Source: Symbiodinium natans (taxonomy: Eukaryota; Sar; Dinophyceae; Suessiales; Symbiodiniaceae). Taken from it: a stretch of DNA of 64,000 bases. Numbering within the stretch: position 1 is the stretch's first letter; the number at the start of each line of letters is the position of its first letter. Location: NCBI GenBank assembly GCA_905221605.1, contig CAJNDS010001990.1, positions 118,501 to 182,500 on the forward strand, given 5' to 3'. Below the pieces are notes generated by a model that saw only the letters and a program-made list of their open reading frames with translations, had not been told where the DNA came from and did no database searches. The translations under genes were made by a program, and so were the position numbers. This document shows positions 50,776-61,800 of this stretch, piece after piece.

Positions 50776-52161
50776 TTGTCCTTGTCCGACCCGGGGAACA
50801 TCTGCGTGGACTCACTGGACAAGACGAAGAAGGGGAAGACCAGGAGGACCGCTCGAGGCCGATGTCAGCTTTTCGCAATTATGAATTTAATCATGTCTTC
50901 CCACCAGTGGGCAGGCCAGCGCAAGCCCAACTTGCCGCACGAGCTCCTGGAACCGGACTGGCGTGTACTCAAGCTCACGGTCACCGACTCCAGTCTGCTT
51001 CTTCGTGCTCTGGCCCGCGGAGAAGTCGAGGCCAAGGGCGAGACTTTCGTGATGAAATCGTTCTCGCCTCTGGCCCCAGTGTTCTTTCAGCCAGTTGTGA
51101 AGCCGACGGAGGTGGGCTTCGCGCAGACGACTGTCACAGGCCACATCTGCAAAGTCACCGCGAACTTGGGGTCTCCTGTGAAGATGCAGGGCATGGACCA
51201 GGACGTGGGCGGCGTCGTGACCTTCTTCGCCCCCGTGAATGACGATGTCCGTAATCTCTTCATGGACAAGGATGCGCCGCTGCATACATCCTTGACCCCT
51301 CCATGCCACCAACAATTTCGGAGCCTCGTTGTCGGGAACTTGGAGGCCCAGGGCTATGAGGTACCGGTGTCGCAGGCCAACTTAGTGGACTATATCCTGT
51401 TCATGGAGGACAAGGACGCAGCCTCGATCATAGGACGGACAATGGGCATGAGCTGGACACTTGCAGTGTCTGTACCGTTGGTGGCTATGAAGACCACGGA
51501 CGGCAACATGTGCCATGCGCCTCATGCTGGCTGCTTTCAGAAACTGTGGCTGATGCAGGGCAAGTTTGCGGAGAGCCTCTGCCTTGAGAAGAAGGTGAAG
51601 GTTTCCTTGTACAAGACAACTCTGGACTTCGACATGCAGGATGGCGAGATGGACCTGGCCCAGCTGCGAGAGTCGAAACTCCGTGCTCGCCAGCAGGACC
51701 GTGTGCGGAGGCAGGGGTAATTCTCGGGTGTTGTTGAGGAGTTAAGGACCTTACTACCTTTCACTCTCATTGTCATTGTCATTTCTTACATTCTTCCCCA
51801 GGCTGGATGCGAAGATCGTGGCTATGCAGGAAGAGGTCCAGCGCTTGAAGAAGAGGAAGGCCCTTTATTCAGATCGTGCCAGCGCAACATCCGACGAGGA
51901 TGAAGAGGACAATGACTCAGCATCCATGACGTAAGGGAATGTAAGGGGTCTGAGGCCATTTTGTGCATGCTTGCTACTTAATTGGACTAGGACTGAGAGT
52001 CTATGTGTTAGAAGTTAAGTCAGCAGCTAGCAGCCGGCCTCGGACCCCAGCCTCGGCACTGATCAGGTAGCATCTCTCGCTTGAGCAGGATGAAGGACGA
52101 TGACGAAAAAAAGACGTCCGTGTGGGGAAGCAGATACAAGACATGGCAAAACATGCTTTAA
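50776..52161 (+). CDS. Unknown protein, at least three exons, coiled-coil and acidic C terminus
   Basis: Main exon ends at 51716 and is open from about 50776; it may begin at ATG 50881 or after an AG near 50906. It holds a globular region (e.g. SPLAPVFFQPVVKPTEVGFA, G-G-V-V-T-F-F-A-P-V-N-D-D-V). Intron 51717-51801 is a clean GT-AG: GG/GTAATT to CCCCAG/G restores LDAKIVAMQEEVQRLKKRKA, a coiled coil. Exon 51802-51930 ends ATGAC/GTAAGG. Exon 52089-52161 (GAGCAG/G) gives MKDDDEKKTSVWGSRYKTWQ and a stop. Two frame-preserving introns make it a real gene. The C terminus is Asp/Glu/Ser-rich (T-S-D-E-D-E-E-D-N-D-S). No family recognised. Confidence 0.65.
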
Positions 52162-52555
52162 GTTCATTTTGGCTTCTTCCAGGGGGATTTTTTTTCTTCC
52201 AGGCACGGAGGCCTCAGGTCTGTGGGGGGACCTGCAAGGCAGGAGGACATCACAAGGACTTAAATTAAGTGACAGTTGGGCCTGGAAAAGTTCATTTTGA
52301 TGGAGCAAGGACTCAAAACATCAGTGTCCTGTGGCAGGAGGACTCAAAATGAACTTCTGGGGCCTGGAAAAGTTCATTTTGATGGGTTTTTGATGGTTCA
52401 GGTGACAAAACCAACCATCCTTTGGTAGGAAGACATCACAAGGACTCCAAATGGCAGTGTCCTGTCACACAAGGACTCAAAATGAACTTTTGGGGCCTGG
52501 AAAAGCTCATTTTGATGGTTCAGGCAACAAAACCAACCTCAAAATCGGAACCGGG

Positions 52556-52593
52556 AATTACCTCGGAGTCACGGCCGTGACTCCGAGGTAATT
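52556..52593. repeat. Perfect 38-bp palindrome
   Basis: Self-complementary without a loop; half-site AATTACCTCGGAGTCACGG. It could extrude as a cruciform or bind a dimeric protein. Confidence 0.97.
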
Positions 52594-52687
52594 TCTCGCG
52601 AGTTTTGGGGTTGAATTACCTTGCCACCTCTTGCCCTTAATTGGCCTCCAGCAGGAAAGGTAATTTAGGAGAAACAGTCGGAGAAAT

Positions 52688-52719
52688 TACCTCGGAGTCA
52701 CGGCCGTGACTCCGAGGTA
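52688..52719. repeat. Perfect 32-bp palindrome, second copy
   Basis: Same core as the palindrome at 52556 (TACCTCGGAGTCACGG half-site), 95 bp downstream. The intervening DNA holds additional AATTACC and GGTAATT ends, so the pair may bound or form a small element. Confidence 0.97.
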
Positions 52720-53222
52720 TTTTTTTCTTGGGTTTTTGGGCGAAATTACCTTTTGAAACGTTGTGTGCAGATCAAGTCAAAATCAACTTTTGCAGGCCCG
52801 AAAAGTTCATTTTGACTCGCGCCGGCAGTCCAGGGCATACTTCGACGACACACGTTTCAAACTTTGTGTGCAGATCGAGTCAAAAATCAACTTTTGCAGG
52901 CCCGAAAAGTTCATTTTGACTCGATCTGACAGTCCAGGGCTTACTTCGACGACACACGTTTGAAACTTTAAAGATCGAAATCAACTTTACTTTTGCAGGC
53001 CCGAAAAGTTAGACGACGCACATAGAATGCAGGCAAACATTGCGAAACGAACTTTTCCAGGCAAGAAAAGTTGTTTTTCATGCATTGCAAGCAGTGTAGC
53101 TTTGCACAGCCTCCTGAGTCGAGTGTGCATGTGCATTCCGATGTCCATGTCCAGCTGAGCATGCCTTGTGCATGGAACGACGCTTTTTCCCTATCTCAGG
53201 TCTTGGCCTTAGGACTTCTGAC

Positions 53223-56024
53223 ATGACAGCCGCTGCGAAAGCCCGGGCAAAGGAGAAAGAGCAGGAGGCGGCCGCGAATCTTCTGAAGGCAGCGGCGCAT
53301 CCGGCCACGCGCAAGCCGGAGCAGGAGCAAATCCCGACAGCTCAAGAGCCACCTGCAAAGCGGCAGAAAGGTACGGCACCGGCACTGCCAGTCCTGCCGG
53401 ACAATGGACATGTCTCCTCGGCCTTTGACGTGGTGGCCGACTTGCAGCCTTGGGTGGCCTACAGCTTGAAACATTACTTGTCCAACCAGAAGTTGATTCA
53501 AGCGGACCTGGACCTGCCCGAGATTCCGCCCTTGGTCATTGCCTCTGGCACTGCTGACAAAGAGGCCCTTCGCAACTACAAGGAGGAGTGGCGGCCTGCC
53601 AATTGCAAAGAGTCCCTGCAAAACAGCAAGGCCTACGAGGCCGGTGGCTCACTCTTTTGGGTCAGCCCCACAGCGGTCTCGGCCAAAATGCCTGTGCAGA
53701 CCCTGTCGCTTGCTCAGCTTCAGGATTTGAGCGACCTGTTCTATGTGGAGGAGGCCACGGACATGGTCTTTTTTCCGGAGGTCTTGGAGGTCTCGGTGAC
53801 AAGGCCACAGGACATCCCGCCCAACACCTACCCCACTGCATTGCACCTCGTGGCTGGGCACGGCTTGGTCTGCGCCTGGTACCTCCGGATGTTTAAGGCC
53901 TTACGGGACGAGGACTGGGACTACGTCAGGAAACTCTACCAGGCGGCTTTGACGACGACCGTTCGGGTCATGGTGCTGCCAACTGCAGCTGAGTGCGCCC
54001 GCCGGTCTTTGCAGATGGCTGCCTCGCTGCAGAAGAGGGGCGATGCTCTGTGTGATGGCTTCCCATCTTTCAGCTTGAAGCTTGCGATCGTGGCCGAGGG
54101 CATCAAGGGCAAGGTCGCCGACGTTGTTCAGGCCTTGCAGGGCATGCAGCTGGACTTCAAGGGCTCGCTCATCAACAAGACGATGTTCTATGCGGCCAAG
54201 GACGCGGCCGCTTTCCTGAGCCCGGTGGCCTTGAAGATCCTCGGCCAGTTGGACAGCCAGTTCGGCAAGGATGTGCTGAGCTACCACTACCCGAAGCTGA
54301 ACTACATCATTGCCACGTGCAAGAAACATCCTGACCCGAAGGATCTCATCGACTTCGTCTTGTCGCAGCTTCTTTTGGGCCTCCAGACAGGGTCCATCGA
54401 GGACCCGGCCCATGTCAAGTTGGAGATGCTGAAGGGCAAGGAGGAAGAGGAGTCCGGCTTCGTGGCAATTGCGATGACCAAGTTCAAGGTCTTGCAACAT
54501 GCGGTCCAGATGGCTGTTTGCATGAAGGAGCAGGGGTGTTGGGTGAAAAAGATGACCCGACTGTGTCAAGGTGATGCCTTTCGGTCAGGCCTGGCCATAA
54601 AAGCCGCTGAGGCCGAGCTTCCGCTTTCGGACGAGAGTCTCCTTCCGGGCCTACTCTCAGAAACAGAACAGGACTCCGTGGGCAAGGCCGAAGCCTTCGT
54701 GACCTTGATTCTGGCTTGCCTGCACGGCGACCATGACGAGTCGCTGCAGAGTCTGATCCAGGAAGAGAATCCGGCGCAGGCTGCCATGGACGCTAACGGC
54801 AATGTCTTCGGCGAAGCCTACACCCTGGCCCTGAAGGACATCGATGACGCGGCCAACGAAAAGGACCAGGCTGCCCTGCCTTTGCGTGTGCTGGCCCGTA
54901 TGTCCTCCGATCCCTCCAGACAAAAGGATGACATGGAGACACTCAGGTCCATGGCCGAGCAGGAGCGGCAAGCGGTCTTCCAAAAGGCCAAAGAGGCCAA
55001 GAAGAAGCTCTGCTCCTTGACCGTCTGCCCAAAGAGCATTAGTGCGGCCTCCCTGCGAACGGTCTTCGAGAAAACCGCTGCGTTCTGTTTCCAGGGCACA
55101 CTGAACGACAGTCACCGGGCTTTCGTGCTCTGCGCAGACCAAGAGGCCGAGCCTGCAGGCGCATGGGCTGCCCCGGTCGCGCTGGCCGGGCTTGCCTTGA
55201 AAAACTTTCAGGCCAAGGTGGACTTTGTCAAGGCCGTGAATGGGGCTGCGGACTTTTGGCTGCTCTTCGACGGCCGGCGCAAAGAGAACCGCAGTGTCAT
55301 TGAAGGTGCCGCAGGGCCTGGGACAGAGACCGCGGAGATGTGGCTGACCTACTCTGGGTCTGTTCAAAGGGCCCCAGGCCGACAGGTTTTTGCAGGCAAC
55401 AACAACCGCGAGATCGGCCTTGTCCGCCTCCCGTGTGGACGAGTGAGGCTCACGACGGCGGACAGGGAGGATGACTACACCCCAACCGAGGCCTGCACCA
55501 CCGCGGACATGGCCTACGTCAACATCCCGCCGGTCCCTCTGGACAAGCTCCCTGTGATGACCTGGGAGGAGAAGAAGGCCATGACCGGACTCGAGGAGCG
55601 GTCAGGTCCGAAAAACTGGACAAAGGCCTCGTTCCCCTTCGCTTGGCAGCAGGTGAAACCTGTGGCTTTTTGGAAGGCCCTCATCGCCAACTACAACATC
55701 AAACAGGTCGTGGACCTGACTCCGGCCGGCGGTTTCTTGGGCATGGCCTGTCTCGAAGCAGACATCAAGTACCTCGCCTTCTGTGGCACCGATGGACATC
55801 GCAACTTTTTGGACAATTTGTTCACAAAGCACTCGATGAGCCTGATCACACAGGAGGGCCACTCGCTGTTCCAGCAATCGCTGGCCCAGCTGATCCAGCA
55901 GCTCTTCCAGGAAGTCGTGGCCGAGGACAAGAACGCAGACGATGAAGCTGAAGATGGCGAGGAGAACAAGGGCATGGACAAGGGCGAGGACGAGCATGGC
56001 GAAGGGGAAGAAGGAGATGCGTGA
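53223..56024 (+). CDS. Unknown large protein, single long exon
   Basis: Open for 933 codons from ATG 53223 (the frame is open a little further upstream, to about 53166) to TGA 56022, a very long uninterrupted exon compared with its neighbours. The N terminus is basic and Ala-rich (K-A-R-A-K-E-K-E-Q-E, later P-P-A-K-R-Q-K-G, a likely nuclear signal). The middle is a mixed globular region with no motif I recognise. Near residue 830 F-W-K-A-L-I-A-N-Y-N-I-K-Q-V-V-D-L-T-P-A-G-G-F-L-G resembles the first strand and Gly-rich loop of a SAM-dependent methyltransferase, but later motifs are not evident. The C terminus is very acidic (G-E-D-E-H-G-E-G-E-E-G-D). Codon use looks fully coding. Function unknown. 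Confidence 0.75.
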   Translation: MTAAAKARAKEKEQEAAANLLKAAAHPATRKPEQEQIPTAQEPPAKRQKGTAPALPVLPDNGHVSSAFDVVADLQPWVAYSLKHYLSNQKLIQADLDLPEIPPLVIASGTADKEALRNYKEEWRPANCKESLQNSKAYEAGGSLFWVSPTAVSAKMPVQTLSLAQLQDLSDLFYVEEATDMVFFPEVLEVSVTRPQDIPPNTYPTALHLVAGHGLVCAWYLRMFKALRDEDWDYVRKLYQAALTTTVRVMVLPTAAECARRSLQMAASLQKRGDALCDGFPSFSLKLAIVAEGIKGKVADVVQALQGMQLDFKGSLINKTMFYAAKDAAAFLSPVALKILGQLDSQFGKDVLSYHYPKLNYIIATCKKHPDPKDLIDFVLSQLLLGLQTGSIEDPAHVKLEMLKGKEEEESGFVAIAMTKFKVLQHAVQMAVCMKEQGCWVKKMTRLCQGDAFRSGLAIKAAEAELPLSDESLLPGLLSETEQDSVGKAEAFVTLILACLHGDHDESLQSLIQEENPAQAAMDANGNVFGEAYTLALKDIDDAANEKDQAALPLRVLARMSSDPSRQKDDMETLRSMAEQERQAVFQKAKEAKKKLCSLTVCPKSISAASLRTVFEKTAAFCFQGTLNDSHRAFVLCADQEAEPAGAWAAPVALAGLALKNFQAKVDFVKAVNGAADFWLLFDGRRKENRSVIEGAAGPGTETAEMWLTYSGSVQRAPGRQVFAGNNNREIGLVRLPCGRVRLTTADREDDYTPTEACTTADMAYVNIPPVPLDKLPVMTWEEKKAMTGLEERSGPKNWTKASFPFAWQQVKPVAFWKALIANYNIKQVVDLTPAGGFLGMACLEADIKYLAFCGTDGHRNFLDNLFTKHSMSLITQEGHSLFQQSLAQLIQQLFQEVVAEDKNADDEAEDGEENKGMDKGEDEHGEGEEGDA

Positions 56025-56085
56025 AAGCTATGCAGGCTGCTGCTTGAAGCAGCATGCCCAGACGGCGCTGCACAAACTGGCTGAC
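56018..56085 (+). pseudogene. Fragment of the zinc-finger exon of the hAT-like gene
   Basis: About 65 bp roughly 90% similar to 59328-59394 (GCTTGAAGCAGCATGCCCAG versus GCTTGAAGCAGCATGGCCAG), covering C-C-L-K-Q-H-x-Q-T-A-L-H-K-L-A. It begins just before the stop codon of the preceding gene and ends at GGTAGG, a possible donor. Confidence 0.75.
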
Positions 56086-56164
56086 GGTAGGTTTTGATTT
56101 CATGTTCTGTCAGGCCATGGCCTGCACAGGGCAGTAGGACACCGAGTGTTGCATCAGAGCCCAT

Positions 56165-56485
56165 TGTATTTAATATGTTTATGGTTCATATATATAGATA
56201 TAACATTTACATTATAAGATAATATAATAATATAAGAATACAATAGAATATAATATAATATAATATTGTATTATTATTATTTTTATTATATTGTATTGTA
56301 TTATATCTTTTATCGCATTAATATTATATTCTATTATATTATATTATTATATTATATTATGTTATATTTTGTTATATTATCTTACAAAATTGTATTTTAT
56401 TATATTGTATATACACACATATCTATATGTATATATATATATACATACATACATATAATAATAATATATACTTTTAGGACTTGAT
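56165..56485. repeat. AT-rich low-complexity island
   Basis: About 320 bp of TATTA, TATAT and ATAATA units, with (TA)n near 56425-56455, in an otherwise GC-rich region. The 72-codon open frame (Y-Y-I-poly) is an artefact. It could be a matrix-attachment or replication-related region; no direct evidence. Confidence 0.9.
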
Positions 56486-56809
56486 ATTATCACGGTAACT
56501 CAGATGCATTCACTGTTGGACTCGGCCTGGGGCTTGGGCAATCAGTGACACTCGACTCAGCACATAGGGGTTGGCCCGGGCCTGGGCCCCTACATGAAGC
56601 AAGGACTTCCGATTCCAGAACGAAGAAAAGTGCAGTGAGCGCTTGCCACATTCAAGTCATGTTCCTTTGGAGTCACATGTGCAGGTCTGTGTCGTCGTAA
56701 CATGCATGCACTTATGCACATGCACATGTGCAGACGGAAGTGCGCATGACGCAGGACTTGGGCTTAATGACAGTAGCCGGCCTCTGTCTTTGCTGTAGCA
56801 ACAAAGGCC

Positions 56810-58247
56810 ATGGCCCTTCCGCTGTCACCATGGGCCCTGGCTTTGAAGGCCCATGTGGTTCGCGCCCGGAACCAGGCGCTTCCTGGCATTCCATCGCTGC
56901 AGATGACCAGTGGTCCACAAGTCGTTGCCTCGGACTGCTCAGGCCTGGGCACGGAAGCTTTCGTGCTGAGGGCCTTGGGAATTGCTGCTCGACATGCCTG
57001 GGTCTCTGACATATGTCCGGTCAGTCGGACATGGCTGAAGAGGCATGTGCCGGACGCGAAGGTTTACATGGACATGCTGAAGCGCAAGAGGGGCGACTTG
57101 CCCCTAGGACCAGGGCAAGGATGGCCAGGACTTTCGGGCTATTTTTGCGGGTTCTCCTGCAAGCCGTGGTCCTGGCTCCACCATGGGTCGAGGCAGTGGA
57201 AGGAGCCCGACGCACGTCTTTTCGCAAAGACTCTGGCCACGATCGATGAGTCTCGGCCACTCTACGCTGTGCTGGAAAACGTCAGTGGCTTCCTCAGGCA
57301 GTGGCCGAAGGCCAGCAAGGCCTTTGTTCGGGACCTGAAGGACTACCGGGTCGTGGGCGTCGAGTTCTGCAGCAGCCAGCTGGGCTGCCCGGCCAGGCGG
57401 CCTAGAGTCTGGATGCTGTGCATCCGGCAGGACGTGGCCGCGGCCGCTTCCCCCAAGGACATGGCCTCTGCTGTCAAGGCCATGCTGAAGGCCGCTTTCG
57501 CCCAGCAGGACCAGCCGTCACTGCGCAAACACCTCAGGCCTTCCTGGCGGACTGCAAAGACCAGAAAGCACATCGTGAAGCAAAAGCCACGGACCACACC
57601 GAAATGGTTGCTGAAGCACAGGGAGGTGCGGGCAGGACTGGGATGTCGACTTCGGCCACTACAAAAAGGCCTTCCGTTGAGCACACGGGAGGCTGAGGTC
57701 TTGCAGATTCGGCAGTCGCAGTGCCCAAACATGAATCCTCTGGCCGTGGACGTGTCCCAAAGTTGTGATCGAAGTCCTGTGGGTCACAACATCTGCCAGG
57801 GACTGAGTTTCCGCTCATGGCCGTGAAACGTTGAAGTCCAGATCCACCATGTAGTAGAGAGTCTCAGTGCTGAACATGTCGTGACTGACGCAAGGTCCAA
57901 CCCTGTCCACGAGCAGTCGCATCGTGGTGGTCTGTGATGGGAAGGCTGGCCTGTTGAGTGAGAAGGAAAAGTTTGCGATCCATGGCTTTCCACCTCCGAC
58001 GAACATCAAGGACAAGGATGCCAGAAGATTGATTGGCAACAGTCAAGAGGTGCGTGCGGCAGCGCTCGCTACCATGATGGCAATAGGCCTCGTGGACTGG
58101 AGTCGGGTGAGGAAGCCAGGACTAAGACCTCGACCAGGAAAAGCCTGGACTCCGGTAGGATCTGGACCAGGAAAAGCCTGGACACCGCAGCTAGTCCGAA
58201 AGCGGACCTCATCATCAATGTTCAAGACAAAGAGGACAAAGGTCTGA
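56810..58247 (+). CDS. C5-cytosine DNA methyltransferase
   Basis: Two exons. Exon 1 runs from ATG 56810 to about 57800; exon 2 from 57917 (ACGAGCAG/T) to TGA 58245. Motifs in order: I, V-A-S-D-C-S-G-L-G-T-E-A-F-V-L; II region, W-V-S-D-I; IV, F-C-G-F-S-C-K-P-W-S-W with the catalytic Cys (the usual Pro before it is Ser); VI, L-E-N-V-S-G-F; VIII, R-R-P-R-V-W-M-L; then in exon 2, IX/X, H-G-F-P-P-P ... I-G-N-S. It should transfer methyl groups from SAM to cytosine C5 in DNA. The target-recognition region between motifs VIII and IX is short (about 120 residues). The tail has a repeated G-K-A-W-T-P and ends basic (S-M-F-K-T-K-R-T-K-V). No chromatin-reading domain is seen. It stands directly upstream of a hAT-like transposase gene on the same strand, suggesting a mobile-element-borne enzyme. 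The exon 1 donor was not fixed. Confidence 0.78.
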
Positions 58248-58800
58248 AGGACCTTGCTCCGAAATGTTTAGGTCTGCGTTCCTGAAATGAGTCATCCAAA
58301 TTAATTAGGTTGCTGTGGACTCCATGGGCATGTCTTGCAGGGAAAAGTGTGCAGAGTCAGATGGTGTTTCCATCGGTCGCTGTCAGCAACACTTTTAGAG
58401 CGACTGACTGAAAGCTTGTGCCCAGGTCCTGGGCCCCGGGCGGTGTTCGCCCAGTCTGCGTGGTAGGCCAGCCTGTTGGTTGTGAGAGCGGCGAAGTCTA
58501 CACATTCTTGACAGAACCACACCCTGTGCCAGGCAGACTGCAGTGGCAACGTCGGCAACATGCTGCAAGTGGCGCAGGCCACCGACCTGCCTGCCAATTG
58601 TTGGGTGGAAGTCAACTAGTAGGATCCAGGCCGGTTTTTGTCAGTGAGGCAACCAAGTTGGTCAGGAAAGTTAGCCATAATAAGTCGACCACTGCCGCAG
58701 ACCTTGGCTGGCAGCATGGGCTGGACCGGTCTTAAATGTTTCCCTAATTTGTCATTTCGGACAGCTGTGCCTGCTCGCAGTAAGTACCCTAAATCGTCTT

Positions 58801-61800
58801 ATGCTGGGACTCAATGTCAAGAATAATAATATAAGGACGTCTTTGCATTCGCCGGTCATGGCGGGCAAAAGGACACTGTCCAGCCTTCTGGGCTGCACCG
58901 CGACCGTCCAGGCTTCAGCCCGAAAAAGGGCCAGGGCCGATGAGCAAGGGAGAAGTGTCAAGCAGGCCCCAGCGAAGACGAAGAAGAAGCCGAAGGCAGC
59001 CGCTACGGCCGTGACATGGCAGCCCTGTGCAACCAGGACCAAGGACAGAGGCCACTCCAAGGACCACCCCAAATTCCGGCCGGACTGTGCTCAATGTGTT
59101 TACAATCGTCGAAGGCCGTATTGGGACAATGGACCAGTCTGTTCACACTCCCAGGCCAGGGAAGGACTTCCAGGACGACTCACTTGGCTGGCCGAGAGGC
59201 CTCGTGAGTGGGGTGGTCCATGGGCTGTGGGCTGCACATTGTGCAGTGCCTTCATGGTGCGCTTTCATGGGTCTTCGGGCACTACGAAAAGGCGGCTTTC
59301 CAGCAAATGGAGTCGCTATGAGGTCTGTAGCGTGAAGGCTATGCAGGCCTGCTGCTTGAAGCAGCATGGCCAGACGGCCTTGCACAAACTGGCCTACATG
59401 GCCTGGCTGATTCCTGAAGAGGCCCAGTGGCGGGCCAGCGACTAGACGGACTTAGTAAAACCTTTTATCGGTTTCGTTTTGGTTTTTTTCTTTAAGCGAG
59501 ACTAAGAAGCTTCGGCTCTCCCGCTCCAAGGCCAAGTGGACTTGGCCGATGAACGCCTGTTCACGGGCTCAGTGCCTCAGCCTGAGGACTGGCTGAGGCT
59601 GTGGCGGTGGGCCAAGGGACACAGCAGCAACAGGACTTGCTCTCAGTTCAGCTTGACAGAGGACTTTCTCACCTCAACCAGGACAGGCCTAGACGCCAAG
59701 TGCACGGAGCGGCGGGCTATTGGGCACATGAGGCAGATCCTTGCGGAGACCATTCGGGAGGAGAAGCGCAGTGCCCTTCGCGAGGCCTCCAGCATCTCCA
59801 TTTCGCTGGATGACAAAAGGCCTTTCACGCTCCTCCTCTTCAAGGCCGTGGTTCCCGAGCGTGGCCCAGGCCTCTGTGTCAAGGACTGCCTGGTCAGCGG
59901 CATTTTGGTCGTTCTAAAAACCACGGACAGCATGGACATGGCGGCCGTGGACGATGACTATGCCCTGCGTCAGCGGGATGCAATTCTCGCAGGCCTTAAG
60001 GACTTCTGCACTCCATTGGGGGGAACATTTGATGAGGAACTCCATCAGCGCTTGCTTGCAAAGTGGCACACTGTAGTTGTGGATGCGGCTCTCATCAAGA
60101 CGGCCGAGGTCTTAAAGAAGAGTGTTCCGGGCCTGTTTCTAGTGCCCTGGCAGTCAGAAGGGCCAAAGCAGAGTCATGATAGGTATGGTTCTGGCCGGAT
60201 TTACAGGGTCCGAAAGGTGTTGGTTTCTGATCCTGTCCAGGTTCACAGGGACCCCACGCATGCAATCCGCCTGGCAGCAACCGGGCCTGAGCGCGCAGAG
60301 GCCCGCTTCAGGCAATGCTGGGAGATACTCTTCAAGGGCAAAGGGTCCCTCGTGCCGGACATTTCCAACAGCGTCGCCGCTGGATGAATGAGTGATTTTA
60401 AGTTTCTATCCTATCCAAGCGTAGACATGGTGTTAGTCACAGGTAACCCGCTTGAATGGACTAAATGAAGTGTCGCTGCCTGTCCCCTCAATGTCAAGAT
60501 GTATACCCAAACAACTAATGTGTCACCAGCAAGATGTAGAGAGACTTGAGCAGATTCATGTGTGATGCCTTGAGCTGAGGAATGGCAGGCCAAATTGGCC
60601 GCACTTCAGAAGCGATTTCAGGACTGTCAAAGTGGACGGCTGGCCCCAATCGTTTCCAACATTCTGCGGAAGTTCTCCTTTGCTCCGCATCGATGGGAGA
60701 GCACCTGCGATCCAAAACGAAGGTTCATCATTCTCCTCGGACCAGTTCTGGTCTTGCTAGCAATCAAGGCCAGCGATGCCCGGCTTCAGGCCCAGGACCG
60801 CCGTGCTGCAATGGCAATTTTGCAGCAGATCACACCTGAGCTTGTGCTCACAGCTGGACTATCGTCGGACTACGCAGAGGAATGTATGCGCCTGACCAGG
60901 CATTTCGATTGCTCCAATCAGGACCCAGCCAGGGCCCGACGGACCCTCGAGGACTTCGAGCACCGAATGAAGGCCTTGTTTCATGAAGCATGCATCTTGG
61001 ACGAGGTCCCGGGCACGGTGCAGAGCAGCACTCACATCGCTGTGGTGACAGCGAAGGCCCTCCCACCTATCTACGTGAATGACAAGGAGATCAGAGTCTG
61101 GCCAAGGGACGCCAAAGTGCAGGCTTCGGAGGTCTTTCAATCGATGCATGCGGTCGTGGACTTGACACTTGCACGGGTCGCGGCCGAAGTCCCTCCTGAT
61201 GGACTCTTCAATGACCTCAGCGTCTTCGATTTGGCCTCATATAAAGAGGCCTTGGCATCGTCGAAACTGGAGGAGTACAAGCGCAAGTGTGGGACGCGGC
61301 TGCGGCGACTGAGTCTGGGCAGTAAATTAAGCATCAGGCAAAGGGCAGCCGGAAAGAGTGGGTGTGATTTCCTCTTTGAAAGACCCGGGTTGGTTGATGC
61401 TCACTTTCAGATGCAAGCTTGATATTTAAAAAACAGAACCCTACGGACTGGGTCTCTCTTCAAGTGTGGCTCCTCACCAACCCTTATTGCGAACCTTTTA
61501 ACAAAATGATGTTCGGGCTTTTGTCCGGGATTGCCAAGTGTACAAGTTGTCTAAGAATGCTTTCTCATTTCACACATAATACGGGAATCGAAGTAACATT
61601 CACTTGTTCTGTGTTGCTTGGTGAAGCTGAGGAGCGCTGCGCTCAAGGTCAATCCAAAGGCCTCCACTGAACAGTTTTTTTCGGTACTTCCAGGGTTATA
61701 TGCCGCTTGGATTTCAAGAGCATCTTGTGTTTTCATGGCTTGTGTTTTTTTTATAGGCCTGCAGGCTGTGTGGGTAGCGGGACTGAAGCACCAAGGAAGT

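Larger units (their letters stand above)
52165..53075. repeat. Cluster of short hairpins, AATGAACTTTT family
   Basis: At least six inverted repeats with arms CAAAATGAACTTTT and AAAAGTTCATTTTG around loops such as GGGGCCTGG or GCAGGCCCG (about 52348-52383, 52475-52516, 52776-52818, 52873-52923). They share the inner CTTTT(n)AAAAG architecture with the cluster at 48.7-49.9 kb but have different outer arms. The block lies between two genes and also contains the two palindromes at 52556 and 52688. Confidence 0.85.
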
